The notes: generated by a model not told the origin, from the letters alone. Shown: positions 43,764-54,453, numbered from the stretch's first letter. The stretch is DNA of 64,000 nucleotides from Epiperipatus broadwayi (GCA_028023455.1 JAQFVV010012446.1:2296001-2360000); one strand, 5' to 3'. Numbers and translations: made by a program.

Positions 43764-44590
43764 CACCTGGGTCTTGTTTTACGCGATAGGTTCCTCAGAA
43801 AACACGCGCAAATGAAATTGCGCAAAAATAGACGTAACTTACCTTGAAAAAGGGGGATACGGACTGTGATTTTTCAAAAATCACGTAAAAGCAAAGCTCC
43901 AACGTAAAATTACTTTAAAATTCATGAAAAAAATAAGGAAATAAAATATGACTAATAAAAAATTTCAAATTTGAAAAAAATTGATACAAGACAAACTTTT
44001 TTTAATTATAATATTTAATTTTATTCAAAATAATATATTTTTATGCATAATTTACAGTACAGTAATTTACATTTTTTTATACATGTTTTAATTATTATCG
44101 CTATTTGCCAATAAACAGGTTCGTTTGCAAACTGGTAAAAAATCAGATTTTAATTTTTAATTGTCAAATTTAATTGTGCCCACTGCTATTACTCATCTTT
44201 TAAAAATAAACTTGCGGACACTAAATGATTAATAATTGATTACGTTCTTTTTTAAAAAGCAAAAACAGAATGTGATTTAAAATGCAAAATTAACACGCAC
44301 AATGTTTGAACAAATTTACATTATAATCTTGTAAAATTTAATGTGGTTATACATAAAATGTGGAAATCATGATTTTAATTTCATTATTGCATAAAATCTT
44401 ACTATTATAAAGCATTAAAAATATTGAAATTACTAAGATGAAAGTCGAATTCCAATAATGTGCTATTACTTTCAATATGACGTAAGTGCACGAAATTTAT
44501 TATTTAAAGTAATAGCGCATTATCGGAGTTCGACTTCCAGAGAAACGTGAATCACCTAACTTCAAAATTGCGTAAAAAGAGACCCAGGTG
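43764..44590. mobile_element. Non-autonomous DNA transposon with TIRs and TA duplication
   Basis: The ends are CACCTGGGTCTTGTTTTACGC on the left and its imperfect complement on the right (TGCGTAAAAAGAGACCCAGGTG), each flanked by TA. The length is 827 bp. An inner inverted repeat (GTCGAATTCCAATAATG to its complement, about 44,443-44,533) lies near the right end. No transposase frame. The TA target and the CCTGGGTCTCGTTTTACGC-like end suggest a Tc1/mariner relative of the pogo/Tigger type. The inner TTACG-rich sequence is unlike the neighbours. Confidence 0.8.
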
Positions 44591-44592
44591 TA

Positions 44593-45240
44593 TTTTATGA
44601 AATAGTTAATGTGGACTTATTTAATGTGAAAAAAAATAGAACTTAATTTTGTAAGTAAAGACTTTATGTAGATAATGGAAGTGACGATTTTACGTAATGC
44701 ATTAGATCTGGTCAAAATTTACAAAAAGCTTAAGATATTTGAATCTTTCTCTGTGTTTTTTGAAAAAATAATTTGAAAACATTGATAATAGACTCTTTGT
44801 TATCTCTTTCTTTCAATCTTTTTTTCTTTGGCAATAAAGAATTTGCTTTCAGAAATAGAAATACACATCTACCCTAAAGCAAAAAAAAATCATAAATGAC
44901 AATTTTATATAACACGTTAAATAAGGATTACCAAATTAGCCAGTCTGTTACTATACCAAATTTTATATGGCTTATGTTTGAACCAGGAATGTATTATCCA
45001 CCTAAAAAGGAGAAAGCTATTTTCTTTCCAATTTAACCATTAATAGATTATGCATTTTATGATCATCTTGTTTTTGTTCTATTAATAACCATTTCTATAA
45101 AATTATTAAAGGGAATATAAATGATAACAAGAATTTTCTACTCATGGAAAGCTGTCAAAGTATTGATCTATTGAATTAATAATAAATCAGGTCATTGTCT
45201 GAAGCTCATCAAGAAATTTCAACATATAATAAAGGTTCAC
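44593..45240. other. AT-rich stretch without recognised features
   Basis: Nothing recognised apart from ordinary AT-rich sequence. Confidence 0.5.
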
Positions 45241-45363
45241 AATTAGGCACATATTTGTCAAGTGTTGGTAGTCAACAGCTGCCTTAATAGCAGTTGTCAC
45301 GGGTTAGCGGGTTCACTTCCCAGCCAATGCTATAACACATGAAAAAAAAATTAGGCACATATT
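45241..45363 (+). mobile_element. SINE S1 with target-site duplication
   Basis: AATTAGGCACATATT lies at 45,241-45,255 and 45,349-45,363. The element has GGTTCACTTCCC and ends with an A-run. Part of the D-arm is missing. Confidence 0.88.
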
Positions 45364-45409
45364 GTTAAAATGTGCTGATTCTCAACATGTATAATTGAAT
45401 AAACATCAC

Positions 45410-45700
45410 ATGATCACCATTTCTTATGTTTGCTTATAACTGTTATTAAAACAGGCAAAACTCTCTATACATATTGCCACTCAGTGCAAACCAGAGTAAT
45501 CAATGGATGCCAGAAAGCTTGTGCTAAAATCGCCATCCTCACTGAAGAAGGCCACAAGCCAGAAATTAGTCTAGGGATATTGGATGAGTAGGCGCTAGAT
45601 GGAGATTTTATGTACAAACCTTCTGGCATCCATTGATTACTCTGGCTTGCACCGAGTGGCAATACATATAGAGAGTTTTGCCTGTTTTAATGATGTATAA
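45410..45700. mobile_element. Family A foldback
   Basis: The left arm (minus) is cut before the ribozyme and joined directly to ATCCTCACTGAAGAAGG of the plus copy. The outer AAACAGGCAAAACTC ends and CACATGATCACC are kept. Confidence 0.85.
45536..45577 (+). ncRNA. Hammerhead motif, family A
   Basis: Stem II is best here: GGC with GCC around CACAA, with the family A-A mismatch at the base. Boxes CTGAAGA and GAAAT, then TAGTC. Stem I TCCTCA/TAGGGA has one mismatch. Confidence 0.6.
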
Positions 45701-45849
45701 TTGAAGTGTGAAATTTAAATATTTTGGATTAATGGCTTCAATTGCTTGATAAGTGAGTTAATGTATATGCATGTATTAGCCACTCATAAATGAATATGGC
45801 TGCTACAATTTAAGAAGAAAAACCTGCTCAAGATGAATTTTACATCACA

Positions 45850-46165
45850 TGATCACCTATATAAGCTAATGAGCTTGGATTGTACATATTATTGTTTTCA
45901 ATTTTAGACTCATAGTTTTGTAGTTAAATAGAGATAAAAGGTAGCTGCTGGAGGGTTACATTAAATCCTAAGATCTATGTGCAGTGCTTTCAGATCCAAG
46001 GCTCCTCACTGATGAAAGCCACGAGCTAGAAACTGGTCTGGGGATAATGTATGAGTAAGCACTAGATAGGGATTTTATGCACAAACCTTCTTGCATCCAT
46101 AGATTACTCTGGATTGCACTGAGTGGCACTATTATATGGAGAGTTTTGCCTGTTTTATGAATTTT
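45850..46165 (+). mobile_element. Family A unit, single orientation
   Basis: Runs GTAGCTGCTGGAGGGTTACATT, GATCTATGTGCAGTGCTTTC, the ribozyme, GGGATTTTATGCACA, then GAGAGTTTTGCCTGTTTTA. This is the longest unbroken family A copy and serves as reference for the unit. Confidence 0.8.
46003..46044 (+). ncRNA. Hammerhead motif, family A, reference copy
   Basis: TCCTCA/TGGGGA, CTGATGA, AGC/GCT around CACGA with the A-A base mismatch, GAAAC, ACTGGT stem III, cleavable C at 46,038. Core complete. Confidence 0.68.
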
Positions 46166-46323
46166 ACTATGATTATAACCAATTTGTGAATTAAAAATAT
46201 GTCACATGTAAAATATGCTGGTCCATTTTTCCCTTTATTTAATATTTTGCAATACCATCTTTTTAATTTCTTCAGTAAGTTTCAACAGTATGTCTGAGTA
46301 GCTATCCAGTGTCTTCTATTTCT

Positions 46324-46455
46324 TAAAACAGGAAAAACTCTCCATACAGTAGTGCCACTCAGTGCAAGCTAGAGTGATCAATGGATGTATGGAGAGTTTT
46401 GCCTGTTTTAATAACAGTTATGAGCAAGCATAAAAAGTGATGATCATGTGATATT
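46324..46455. mobile_element. Family A minimal foldback
   Basis: AAACAGGAAAAACTCTCC to ATCAATGGATG is followed at once by TATGGAGAGTTTTGCCTG and the outer GATCATGTGATATT. The ribozyme is missing. Confidence 0.8.
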
Positions 46456-46859
46456 CTATTTCTTACTATATCTTCCCAAATAATACATCTCCTAAAAACA
46501 TTTGAAATAATACTTATAATGCAAATAAAGTCTTAATTCTTCCGTAAAAAATTGCTTAAGTTCACCATAAAACAACCTTTTAGGGAACCTTGGGTTGTTC
46601 ATTCATTGAAAGTAATAATAGATTCTATGCTATCACAATCCAGGAAGTTGAAGCATATATATATTGATTGTTTTTATAATCTTGCCATTGTATTTTTTAA
46701 AATTTTACAGAACATTCATAAATGAAATATCTGTAATGATTTTATATTGAATCAACATGATATTCAGGTTTCACTTCTATACAATAAATGAGGTAAATTA
46801 GCAGCCTTATAGGAACCAATATATAAATATAATTCTCTAGACTAAATTGGTTTGTAAGT

Positions 46860-47015
46860 AATCATTAAAAACCAGTCAACACTTAGACAATTCCACTATC
46901 AATAACCATCAACAATTTCAAACTGTTGTCAAGGCAACCACCTTCTGACAACAGTTTGAAATTGTTGATTATTATTGATAGTGGGATTGTCTAAGGATTG
47001 ACTGGTTTTTAATGA
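46860..47015. mobile_element. Family D foldback
   Basis: AAAAACCAGTCAACACTTAG, CAACAATTTCAAACTG and TTGTCAAGGCAACC face their complements. The arms are about 70 bp. Confidence 0.75.
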
Positions 47016-47221
47016 TTTATATATAGCAAGGCTACTCTGAAGAATATGTATGCTTGGAATAAAAAAAAAGACAGTGACACAAATATTTTGATATAATCCT
47101 CCTGAAAGTCACACCATTTTTTATAGTTAAGAGATAATGTTAGTGTATTAAGTTTGCAAAGATATTAGCATATTTTTTATGGACAAAAACATCTTAGGAC
47201 AGATAGATATCTTTGTAGATT

Positions 47222-47466
47222 TATATATTGGACTATTTCCTTCATCTAATATAAGTATTCAATGTCTTTAGAAAAATGTAACTTTATTTAAATATTCCAA
47301 ATATATTCAAATGTTAGTAATAGCACACAGGTTAATATATGCACAATGTTTCGAAAATATTATTCTCCCCTCATCTTCAGGTGTTGCTGGGCTGACCAGT
47401 GACAGTACTAGCATGGGAATCAAACCCGGACCATTAGATTCTTGAGTATTGAAATTTAAGGTGAAT
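47222..47466 (-). mobile_element. SINE S2, minus strand
   Basis: Read on the minus strand it has GGTCCGGGTTTGATTCCC as a clear B box, GTACTGTCACTGGTCAGCCC, CCTGAAGATGAG, AATAATATT, TCGAAACATTG and the S2 tail. It abuts another S2 copy head to head. Confidence 0.75.
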
Positions 47467-47700
47467 AAGGGTCCAGATTAAATTCCCATTCTAATACTGT
47501 CTCTGTTCAGGCTAGAAATCCCTGAAGAAGAGGGGAAAATAATACCTCTCAAAACATTGCGCATATATTAACCTGTGTGCTATTTTAACAGATGAATGAA
47601 TTTGAAATATTTAAATAAAGTTAATTTTTTAAAAAGACATTTGATACTTATATTAGACAATGGAAATAGTCCAATATATAAATACAACTAAAATACCATC
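47466..47700 (+). mobile_element. SINE S2, plus strand, head truncated
   Basis: Starts within the tRNA head at AGGGTCCAGATTAAATTCCC, then CCTGAAGAAGAGG, a loop, CCTCT, AAAACATTG and the full tail with AACCTGTGTGC. The AGAGG/CCTCT pairing is stronger here than in other copies. Confidence 0.75.
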
Positions 47701-48128
47701 ATCACAAACTCTCAGGAAAACACATATAGATATCTTGTTTTGAATCTACGTTAAGTTTGTAGATAATTTAAGTGTGACTTCAACATGTAATTTTTGTAGA
47801 CAATTTTAACATAGTATTTTAAAATCAAGATCTTACAGAATAATAATTTAAACTCTCAAGCCTGGCAGATAATACCTATTAGTTTTACCTAATGCAAAAA
47901 TTAATGTTGTTCCTAAGTAAGTGTATGCCTTCCTAGGATTGGACAAATGAAGTGAATTAATGGCAACAAATCAGTATTTTAAGATTAAATTTTAGAAGTA
48001 TATACTCTTATCCTTTACTTTCTCTGCATTTCTTCATATATTCATATATATTGCTTATAATAACTTCTTTCATATAGCCTTTAATGCAAACAATTTTTTA
48101 AAATAAAACTTCTTTATTTTCCTGACAA

Positions 48129-48156
48129 GTTTCAACTGTCCAGCAGTCTTCATCAG
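48129..48156 (-). ncRNA. P-type hammerhead-like motif
   Basis: CTGATGA, extra A, GACTG/CAGTT stem around CTGGA, GAAAC. Core boxes complete. Confidence 0.5.
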
Positions 48157-48245
48157 AGCTTTCTGAGCCTTCCTCTGCTTTTTAAAATAACTCTAATAAA
48201 ACTTCTTTATTTTCCTGACAGTTGCAGAGGAAGGTTCAGAAAGCT

Positions 48246-48273
48246 CTGATGAAGACTGCTGGACAGTCGAAAC
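48246..48273 (+). ncRNA. P-type hammerhead-like motif, reference copy
   Basis: CTGATGA, extra A, perfect 5-bp stem GACTG/CAGTC around CTGGA, GAAAC, then TGTC. Stem I is not convincing (only two pairs). The extra base between the first box and stem II is constant in family P. Confidence 0.52.
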
Positions 48274-48300
48274 TGTCAGGAAAATAAAGAAGTTTTATTA

Positions 48301-48828
48301 AAAAAAATTTTTTTTGTATTTTGTTTTTTTTTTTTTTGATTTTTTTGATTTTTTAAATTTTTTTTTTTTTAATTTTTATTTTTAAGTTTATTTTTTAATT
48401 TTAATTTTTTGATTTTGGGTTTTTGGTCTTATATATGTAATTATGATAAAAATGATAATTTTTGGTATTAATTTTTAGATTAATGTTTTAATGGGTTTTA
48501 AGGGTTTTGTTTTTAATGGTTTGATGATAAAATTTGAATTGTTTTAATACATTTATTTGCTTGTAATCTTAAAAAATAATTTAAAAATGATTTTAAAGAA
48601 ATTTTATATTTTTATTATTAAAAATTTTTTATTATTATTTTTTATAGTTTAGTTTTTATGTTTTGGGTTTTTTTAAAAGATATGGGAAAATTTTGGTTGA
48701 AAGGTTTTGGACTGAGTTGTTTTTGCTTTATATTATTTTGTTTTATTATAATTTTATATGAGAATATGAAGAATAATAATTTTGATTGTATTGATATAAT
48801 ATTTGTCTAATTTTTTTATGTTGTAGAT
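48301..48828 (+). other. Strongly C-depleted, T-rich tract
   Basis: On the plus strand I count 7 C and about 68 G in 528 bases, with many T-runs. The rest is A and T. Flanks do not show this skew. It lies between two P motifs of the same orientation that are 583 bp apart, so it may be the body of one P unit. No gene. Confidence 0.75.
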
Positions 48829-48857
48829 CTGACGAAGACTGCTAGTACAGTCGAAAC
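48829..48857 (+). ncRNA. P-type hammerhead-like motif
   Basis: CTGACGA, extra A, perfect GACTG/CAGTC stem around CTAGTA, GAAAC. It is followed by AATAAATAAAATTATT and later by the TATGAAAGAAGTTATTATAA segment of family P. Confidence 0.5.
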
Positions 48858-49139
48858 TGTTAAATAAATAAAATTATTTGCTTAAAGTGTTAAAGGAGTG
48901 TTGATGAGTTTATAGTAAAGTATATGAAAGAAGTTATTATAAGCAATATATAAGGTTAAATTTTTAGAAAAGATGGATCATGTTCATTTTATAATAATAT
49001 TCTAAAAAAGTTTAATATTCATAGTCAAAATATATCTGAGAATAGAATACAATTAAACACTACAAATAAATAATATCTGGTAAAATGAAAATACTCACAG
49101 AAAAAGTAGTTTTTTAATAATATTTAGCTTTCTTAAAAA

Positions 49140-49275
49140 AAAACTACCTTTCCCGTGTTTGCCTGAAGGTTTGTGATAATGATGTTTTAGTTGTATTTAT
49201 ATGTTGTACTATTTCCATCATCTAGTATAAGTATTGAATATCTTTAGAAAAAATTAACTTTATTTAAAGTAGAAA
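49140..49275 (-). mobile_element. SINE S2 3' fragment, minus strand
   Basis: S2 tail only, ending near CTTTATTTAAAG. It faces the full copy at 49,333. Confidence 0.55.
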
Positions 49276-49332
49276 AATCAGAAGGAACCTCAGAGAAAAA
49301 TATATGAAATTTCTACTGACTGTTGCCTTTGG

Positions 49333-49622
49333 CAGGATGGGGCTGAGTTGGTTAGAGTGTTACCTTAAAATTCGATACTCAAGAATCTAAGGGTCCAGAT
49401 TCAATTCCCATGCTAGTACTGTCACTTGTCAGGCCAGCAACAGATGAAAAAGAGGTTAATAATACTTCTTGAAACATTGTGCATATACTAACCTGTGTGC
49501 TATTACTAACAATTCAATGTATTTGGAATATTTAAATAAGGTCAAATTCTTCTAATGACATTCAATACATATATTAGATGATGGAAATAGTCCAATATAT
49601 AAATACAACTACTTTTCTGTGT
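49333..49622 (+). mobile_element. SINE S2, most complete copy
   Basis: A tRNA-like head of about 75 bp (A box TGAGTTGGTTAGAGTG, B box AGATTCAATTCC) is followed by GCTAGTACTGTCAC, GGCCAGCAACA, CTGAAGA-like AGATGAAAAAGAGG, AATAATACTTCTTGAAACATTG, AACCTGTGTGC and a 3' tail ending TATAAATACAACT. The head would allow RNA polymerase III transcription. The tail differs from the RTE 3' end, so its mobilising partner is unclear. Confidence 0.8.
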
Positions 49623-49894
49623 GTATATTTATTTTACCAGATATTACAGTTGACTCAGAAAAAAAGAAAATTGGTGCCAATTGAATTAAATAATATGTTG
49701 AAGTATTTTAAAATTTATAATTCAGTGCAGGAGAGATTAAAAGACAACTGCACAGGGATCAAATAAACAGATCAAAGGATTAATGTGTGGTTTGTATGTT
49801 CATATAAAAATCATCTTTATTTCTTATCTCTGCTTTTCTAACTTCTTCTTTTTTTCAATTCTGGAGTTACAGTGGCTTTGTTCATTTAAGAATA

Positions 49895-50220
49895 GCAACT
49901 AATAATGATGAGGATGATTTAAAACTATTTTAATAATTATTGATTTATTGCAGAATGAAGATCTCTCTATGTTTAAAACACATTTCTGTCATCAATAAGC
50001 TATCTTTTTTTCACATCACATCAACAAATTTCCTTATTTCAACTATTATCTTATATGTGGTCGCTTTTTAGGTATTTCTGGAAATCCATGTTAATATTAC
50101 ATCTGTCCACCTATTATCATCTTATCTAGCAATATGTCCAGACCAATATTATTTCAATCTCTTCATTTTTTCAGGGTGTGAATACCTGTTTGTTCTTACA
50201 CTCAAATATTTTCCTTTTAT
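49895..50220 (-). pseudogene. RTE retrotransposon, 3' fragment
   Basis: The minus strand keeps the order of the last 100 RTE residues (KMKRLK, WSGHIAR-like, DRCNINMDFQK, RPHIR-like), with many changes. A short degenerate TGATGA-like tail lies at the low-coordinate end. Confidence 0.6.
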
Positions 50221-50299
50221 TTTGTATATAACCATACATACATATGAAAATGAAATTATTTATATATTGAAACATACAACCATTTATATATTTTATATA

Positions 50300-50520
50300 T
50301 TAATCCAGATTTTCTTAGATTCATAATCTTTGTTCTCCACATCATACCGTCAATCTTTTACAACAACTATCCATCTAACATATGGTCTGATTCTAGATAT
50401 TTCTTGAGATCCAGTTTAAGATTTCACTGTACATTGATTATCATCTCTTACTGTCTCTTAATTCTTTCAGTGATGTCATTAATACCGTATGTTATCTCAT
50501 CCAAATATTATGTATATATC
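50300..50520 (-). pseudogene. RTE retrotransposon, 3' fragment, decayed
   Basis: A second minus-strand copy of the same RTE segment (GISRNI-like, RPYVRWIVVVKD-like), more decayed than the one at 49,895. Confidence 0.5.
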
Positions 50521-50529
50521 TGTACTTTT

Positions 50530-52895
50530 TTTTTAAACCTTAGTCGATAAAGACTACTTAGGTTGTTGAAAGCGTTCCTATATGGATTAAAAGTTTGAAT
50601 TTATATTACTGTATTTGTTTTATTATTTGAATATTAAATTATATATGTAAATGAAATTATACAAACATTTGCATATTTAATATATGAAAAAGTATATTGG
50701 GTAGTTTAATTATGCAATTCATAGTTCTCTCTAAAAATAATAAAAAATTGGATTATTTTGTATTATTAAAATAAAAGCTATTTTAACATATGCGCTGCTA
50801 TTTAAAATAGTGAAATACAGTTTTGTAAAACAGGAATACTTTGTTAGGACAAAATTACTTCTATGCTTAAAAGTTTATTTCTGCCGAGGAATCCTAGATT
50901 TTCAAATAGAGGAAGTTGCCAGTTTATTTTTAATTTCGATTAAACATTGTTATTTTTAGAACGTTATTGTAATAATAAAGAAGGAAATTATTAACAAGTA
51001 AACACGAAGATTAAATATTTCACTCTTCACACGAGTTATTCTTTTTCTACATGTGTGTGGTGATGCGAACATCTGTGTTATCGGATATATATAAAAAAAT
51101 GTTTGATGACATTGAATTAATACGTTTAGAATGCAACATTTTGCAGTTCGATTTTGATAAAGGATAAAAATTAAAATCTTTTTTGCGCAATTAAGAAAAT
51201 AATCAAAAGTTATTCACGAGTTTTTAATTAAGCTGTTCAGTATATTGCTAAAAACTAATCTGCAAATATATTTTAATCTCAAAATAAAGACACTTAATTC
51301 CTTAGTGAGTTTATGGGAATCATAAATTTTTAAATTTATAGGCGCATAAAATTTACTATTGGTTTATGATCTTTTTTTTCTATTAGCAATTTTCAATATA
51401 TAAAAAAAAATTACATTTAATCTTTTTTTTTTAAAAAAAAAGATACGTTTTTATTCATTTACATGTATTAAAAAGTTTTCTTAAAAAGCATTAAAAATAC
51501 AAAGTAAATTTGGAGAAGTAGATTGAAAATCGATTGCAATAAAAGCATTTAAATAAAAAAAATGGGGGAAAAATCATGTATTCATATATAAACTTTTTTA
51601 TATATAAAAATGATAAAATCAAGTATTTGTTTATTGATAGACATAATACATTTGGTTTCACCTAATAGTTGCTTCCAAAATGCTGGGTTCCGATACCATC
51701 TTCTCACCACACTATCATGTCTTTAATTCATGGAGTCATGGAGGCAACTAATTAAATCAAATCTATATAGCATTAAGAAGTTATGCACTGATTCTTACCA
51801 TGACTGATATATTGGTAAGGTTTTTTTATGCATGGGAACGATTATTAATTTGCACCCACAAAATAATATAGTATAAATTTATGCTGTTAATGGCAAGTTA
51901 GTATTTATAATAATTTATATAGCATTTTTCCTATACATTGAAATAATTTATTTAATACTGTTGTAATAAATGTTCTATTATCATTCAAATATAATCAAAA
52001 CTATTTTTATTAAAGTTCTCATGTGCCAGTAAAGTAGGAGTAATATTTTAAAATCCTCTCTGCTTTATTTGGTGTTTATTTTTATATTTTAATTATCCTG
52101 GAAATTGTGTTTATTTGGGTCAAATCTTGTGAATTTAATCATATTTCTATTGAACAGATTTTCTCCAAATTTTGTACAAATGTTAGTTATCAATGACAAT
52201 ACAATGTAATGGTGCAATATTTCAGGGTTTTCCAGTTAATTGTCCAGGTGTTGACAGGCCATATGTCAAGCTACACTGAAATCAGTTCAGTAAGTTTTCA
52301 GTTACGCACACTAGATGGCAGTATATATTTTTTAAAAAAGCTTTCATTGAATTTTATGATTAATTCACAAAAAAGTGATAACAGTTGATTAAAAAGAATG
52401 ATTGATGAAATTTTAATTTCTCTTGATTGTTGAACTAATATTTGCTTTTTTAAAAAATGCTGCATTCATAAACAAAAATCCGATAAATGATTTTTAACAT
52501 GTATGAAGTTTATTTCAAATATTGAAAATAGAGTAATATTTTAAAATTGGAATATGAATAGTTACAAAAAATCAATTATAAAATAGATGAAGGCTAAAAA
52601 TAAATATTTTTTATTAAAAATTCTTTTATTTAAATTGATGGTTAATATATTAAAGTAAAAAAAGTAAGCTCTGTTTTCTTTCCTTAAATAAATTTATAAC
52701 TTTTACAATTTTTTCATTCTTTTATTTACATTCAAAATTAATTTTTAATAATAATATTGTTAAAAAATAGTTTTATTTTAACAAAAGTATTATTCAAAAG
52801 AAAGGCCACATATATGAAAAATTAAATTTTGCAAAGTTAGTCTCAATTTAATTATGGTATTTGGCCATGGAAGAGTTAAAGACTATTTCCCTTTT
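50530..52895. other. AT-rich stretch without recognised genes
   Basis: Several A- and T-runs. No coding frame and no repeat shared with the rest of the window was recognised. Confidence 0.5.
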
Positions 52896-52911
52896 ATAAA
52901 TGCAATTTATT

Positions 52912-53385
52912 GTTGGCTCCCTCTTTTCTTCAAATATTGCTGACTTCCTGTTTTCTTTAGATATTGCTGGTTTCCTGTCTTCTTCAGATATCACTGGCTT
53001 CCTGTCTTCTTCAGATATTGCTGGCTTCCTCTCTTCAGATATTGCTGGCTTCTTCTCTTCTTCAGATATTGCTGGCTTCCTCTCTTTAGATATTGCTGGC
53101 TTCCTCTCTCCTTCAGGTATTGCTGGTTTCCTCTCTTCTTCACATATTGCTGTCTCCCTGTCTTCTTAAGATATTGCTGGTTTCCTATCTTCAAATATTG
53201 CTGGCTTCCTCTCTTCTTCAGATATTGCTGGCTTCCTGTCTTCTTCAGATATTGCTGGCTTCCTGCCTTCTTAAGATATTGCTGGCTTCCTCTCTTCAGA
53301 TATTACTGGCTTCCTGTCTTCTTCAGATATTGCTGGCTTCCTCCCTTCTTCAGATATTGCTGACTTGATCAGTTATAGTACTAGC
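52912..53385. repeat. Minisatellite, 24/27-bp unit, 17 copies
   Basis: Units of the type TCAGATATTGCTGGCTTCC plus GTCTTCT repeat 17 times with 27- or 24-bp spacing. All unit lengths are multiples of three, so frames stay open on both strands (52,900-53,169, 53,093-53,368 and the minus strand), but these are not genes. The right end runs into CTTGATCAGTTATAGTACTAGCATG, which is SINE S2 on the minus strand. The array therefore grew from the CCAGCAATACCTGAAG segment of an S2 copy. Confidence 0.92.
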
Positions 53386-53399
53386 ATGCCCTGCTTTTA

Positions 53400-53930
53400 C
53401 AATATTTTTAAATGACAATATTTAAAAAGTTATCATTTTATAGACTATCTTACAAACTTTATGACATCTATGGACTTGGGCTGCACAAAATCTTTCATGG
53501 AAGAATAGAAGTGGGGAAATTTTTCTGAAAAAAAAAAAACTAAAAATAATCTGACACTAAGTAATACAATATATAGTTGCAAATATGTTACAAAAGGTAA
53601 AAGTTTATAAATGTTTGAAATTCCATTTTATAATCATTAAATACAATGTCAAAATTAATTGTATAAATAAATTACATTTTAAGCTGGAAATTAATTTTAA
53701 GGTGAATTATAATTTTTTGAAATGTCTCTTTGAAAAGACTATTTTAAAAATCTACTTCTTCCGAAACTCAAAGTAAATAAATAATTTAATACATCAATAT
53801 AAAATTGCTATTAGTATCTAGAAATGTGAAATTTTCCATCTTCAGAAAACAAAATATAATTTTCCTGATACTTAAGTTTAAAGAGAATGGGAAAAAATAA
53901 AAGTTATAAAATTGATATTGTTACTGACCA
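53400..53930. other. AT-rich stretch
   Basis: The small lysine- and asparagine-rich frame at 53,585-53,776 is typical of AT-rich noise. Confidence 0.5.
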
Positions 53931-54178
53931 TTAACTCCGTATGTGTATAAATTTAAAAAATCAGATATATTAATCTTTAACTGAGGTTTAAAGATAATAT
54001 CTGTGCTAGAGATAATCTCTAGTTTCGAAAATGGTTAGTAATAATCATTAGTGTATTTATCTGAAATGGATGGCGTCAAAGTTGTGAGTGGAGGAAATTT
54101 GACAGTGGTAAATGAAAATATAACAATTTACTCTAGATAAATACTCTTCATATAATAGAGATATATATGAGAGATAGT

Positions 54179-54231
54179 GACCTGGGCCAACTGATGAGTG
54201 CTGGTTCAGCAAGAAATGCATCTTGGGGATC
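54179..54231 (+). ncRNA. Hammerhead motif, family C, unit 1
   Basis: GACC-TGGG-CCAA, CTGATGA, GTGCTG/CAGCA stem II around GTT, GAAA, stem III ATGCAT, cleavable C, then TTGG-G-GATC. The inner stem I is perfect and the outer has one mismatch. The last stem II pair is lost (A opposite G). All core bases are present. Confidence 0.72.
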
Positions 54232-54453
54232 ATTTGTCTTTTATTATATCTTTATTTATATGAATTTAAAAAAAATGGGGAAGTATGGAGGTGTTTATTA
54301 TATCTATTAAGATATTACACATGGGACAGAGAAAGGCGAATAACTAACTCCGTGTGTGTAAATTAGTAAAAAAAATTAGATATATTAATCTTTAATTTAG
54401 GTTTAAAGTTTATACTGCGCTAGAGATAATCTCTAGTTTCGAAAATGATTAGT

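Larger units (their letters stand above)
48102..48300. mobile_element. Family P foldback with two hammerhead-like motifs
   Basis: The arms 48,102-48,178 and 48,224-48,299 are reverse complements. The spacer carries a third partial copy of the AATAAAACTTCTTTATTTTC segment, so the structure mixes tandem and inverted copies. Confidence 0.8.

Noticed and set aside
52900-53368. Leucine/serine-rich open frames over the repeat array, on both strands
   Set aside because: The frames arise because a minisatellite with 24- and 27-bp units keeps phase. The sequence derives from SINE S2 and the frames are equally open on both strands.
52912-53385. CRISPR-like array
   Set aside because: Units are contiguous without spacers, vary within the unit and derive from a SINE; the DNA is animal-like.
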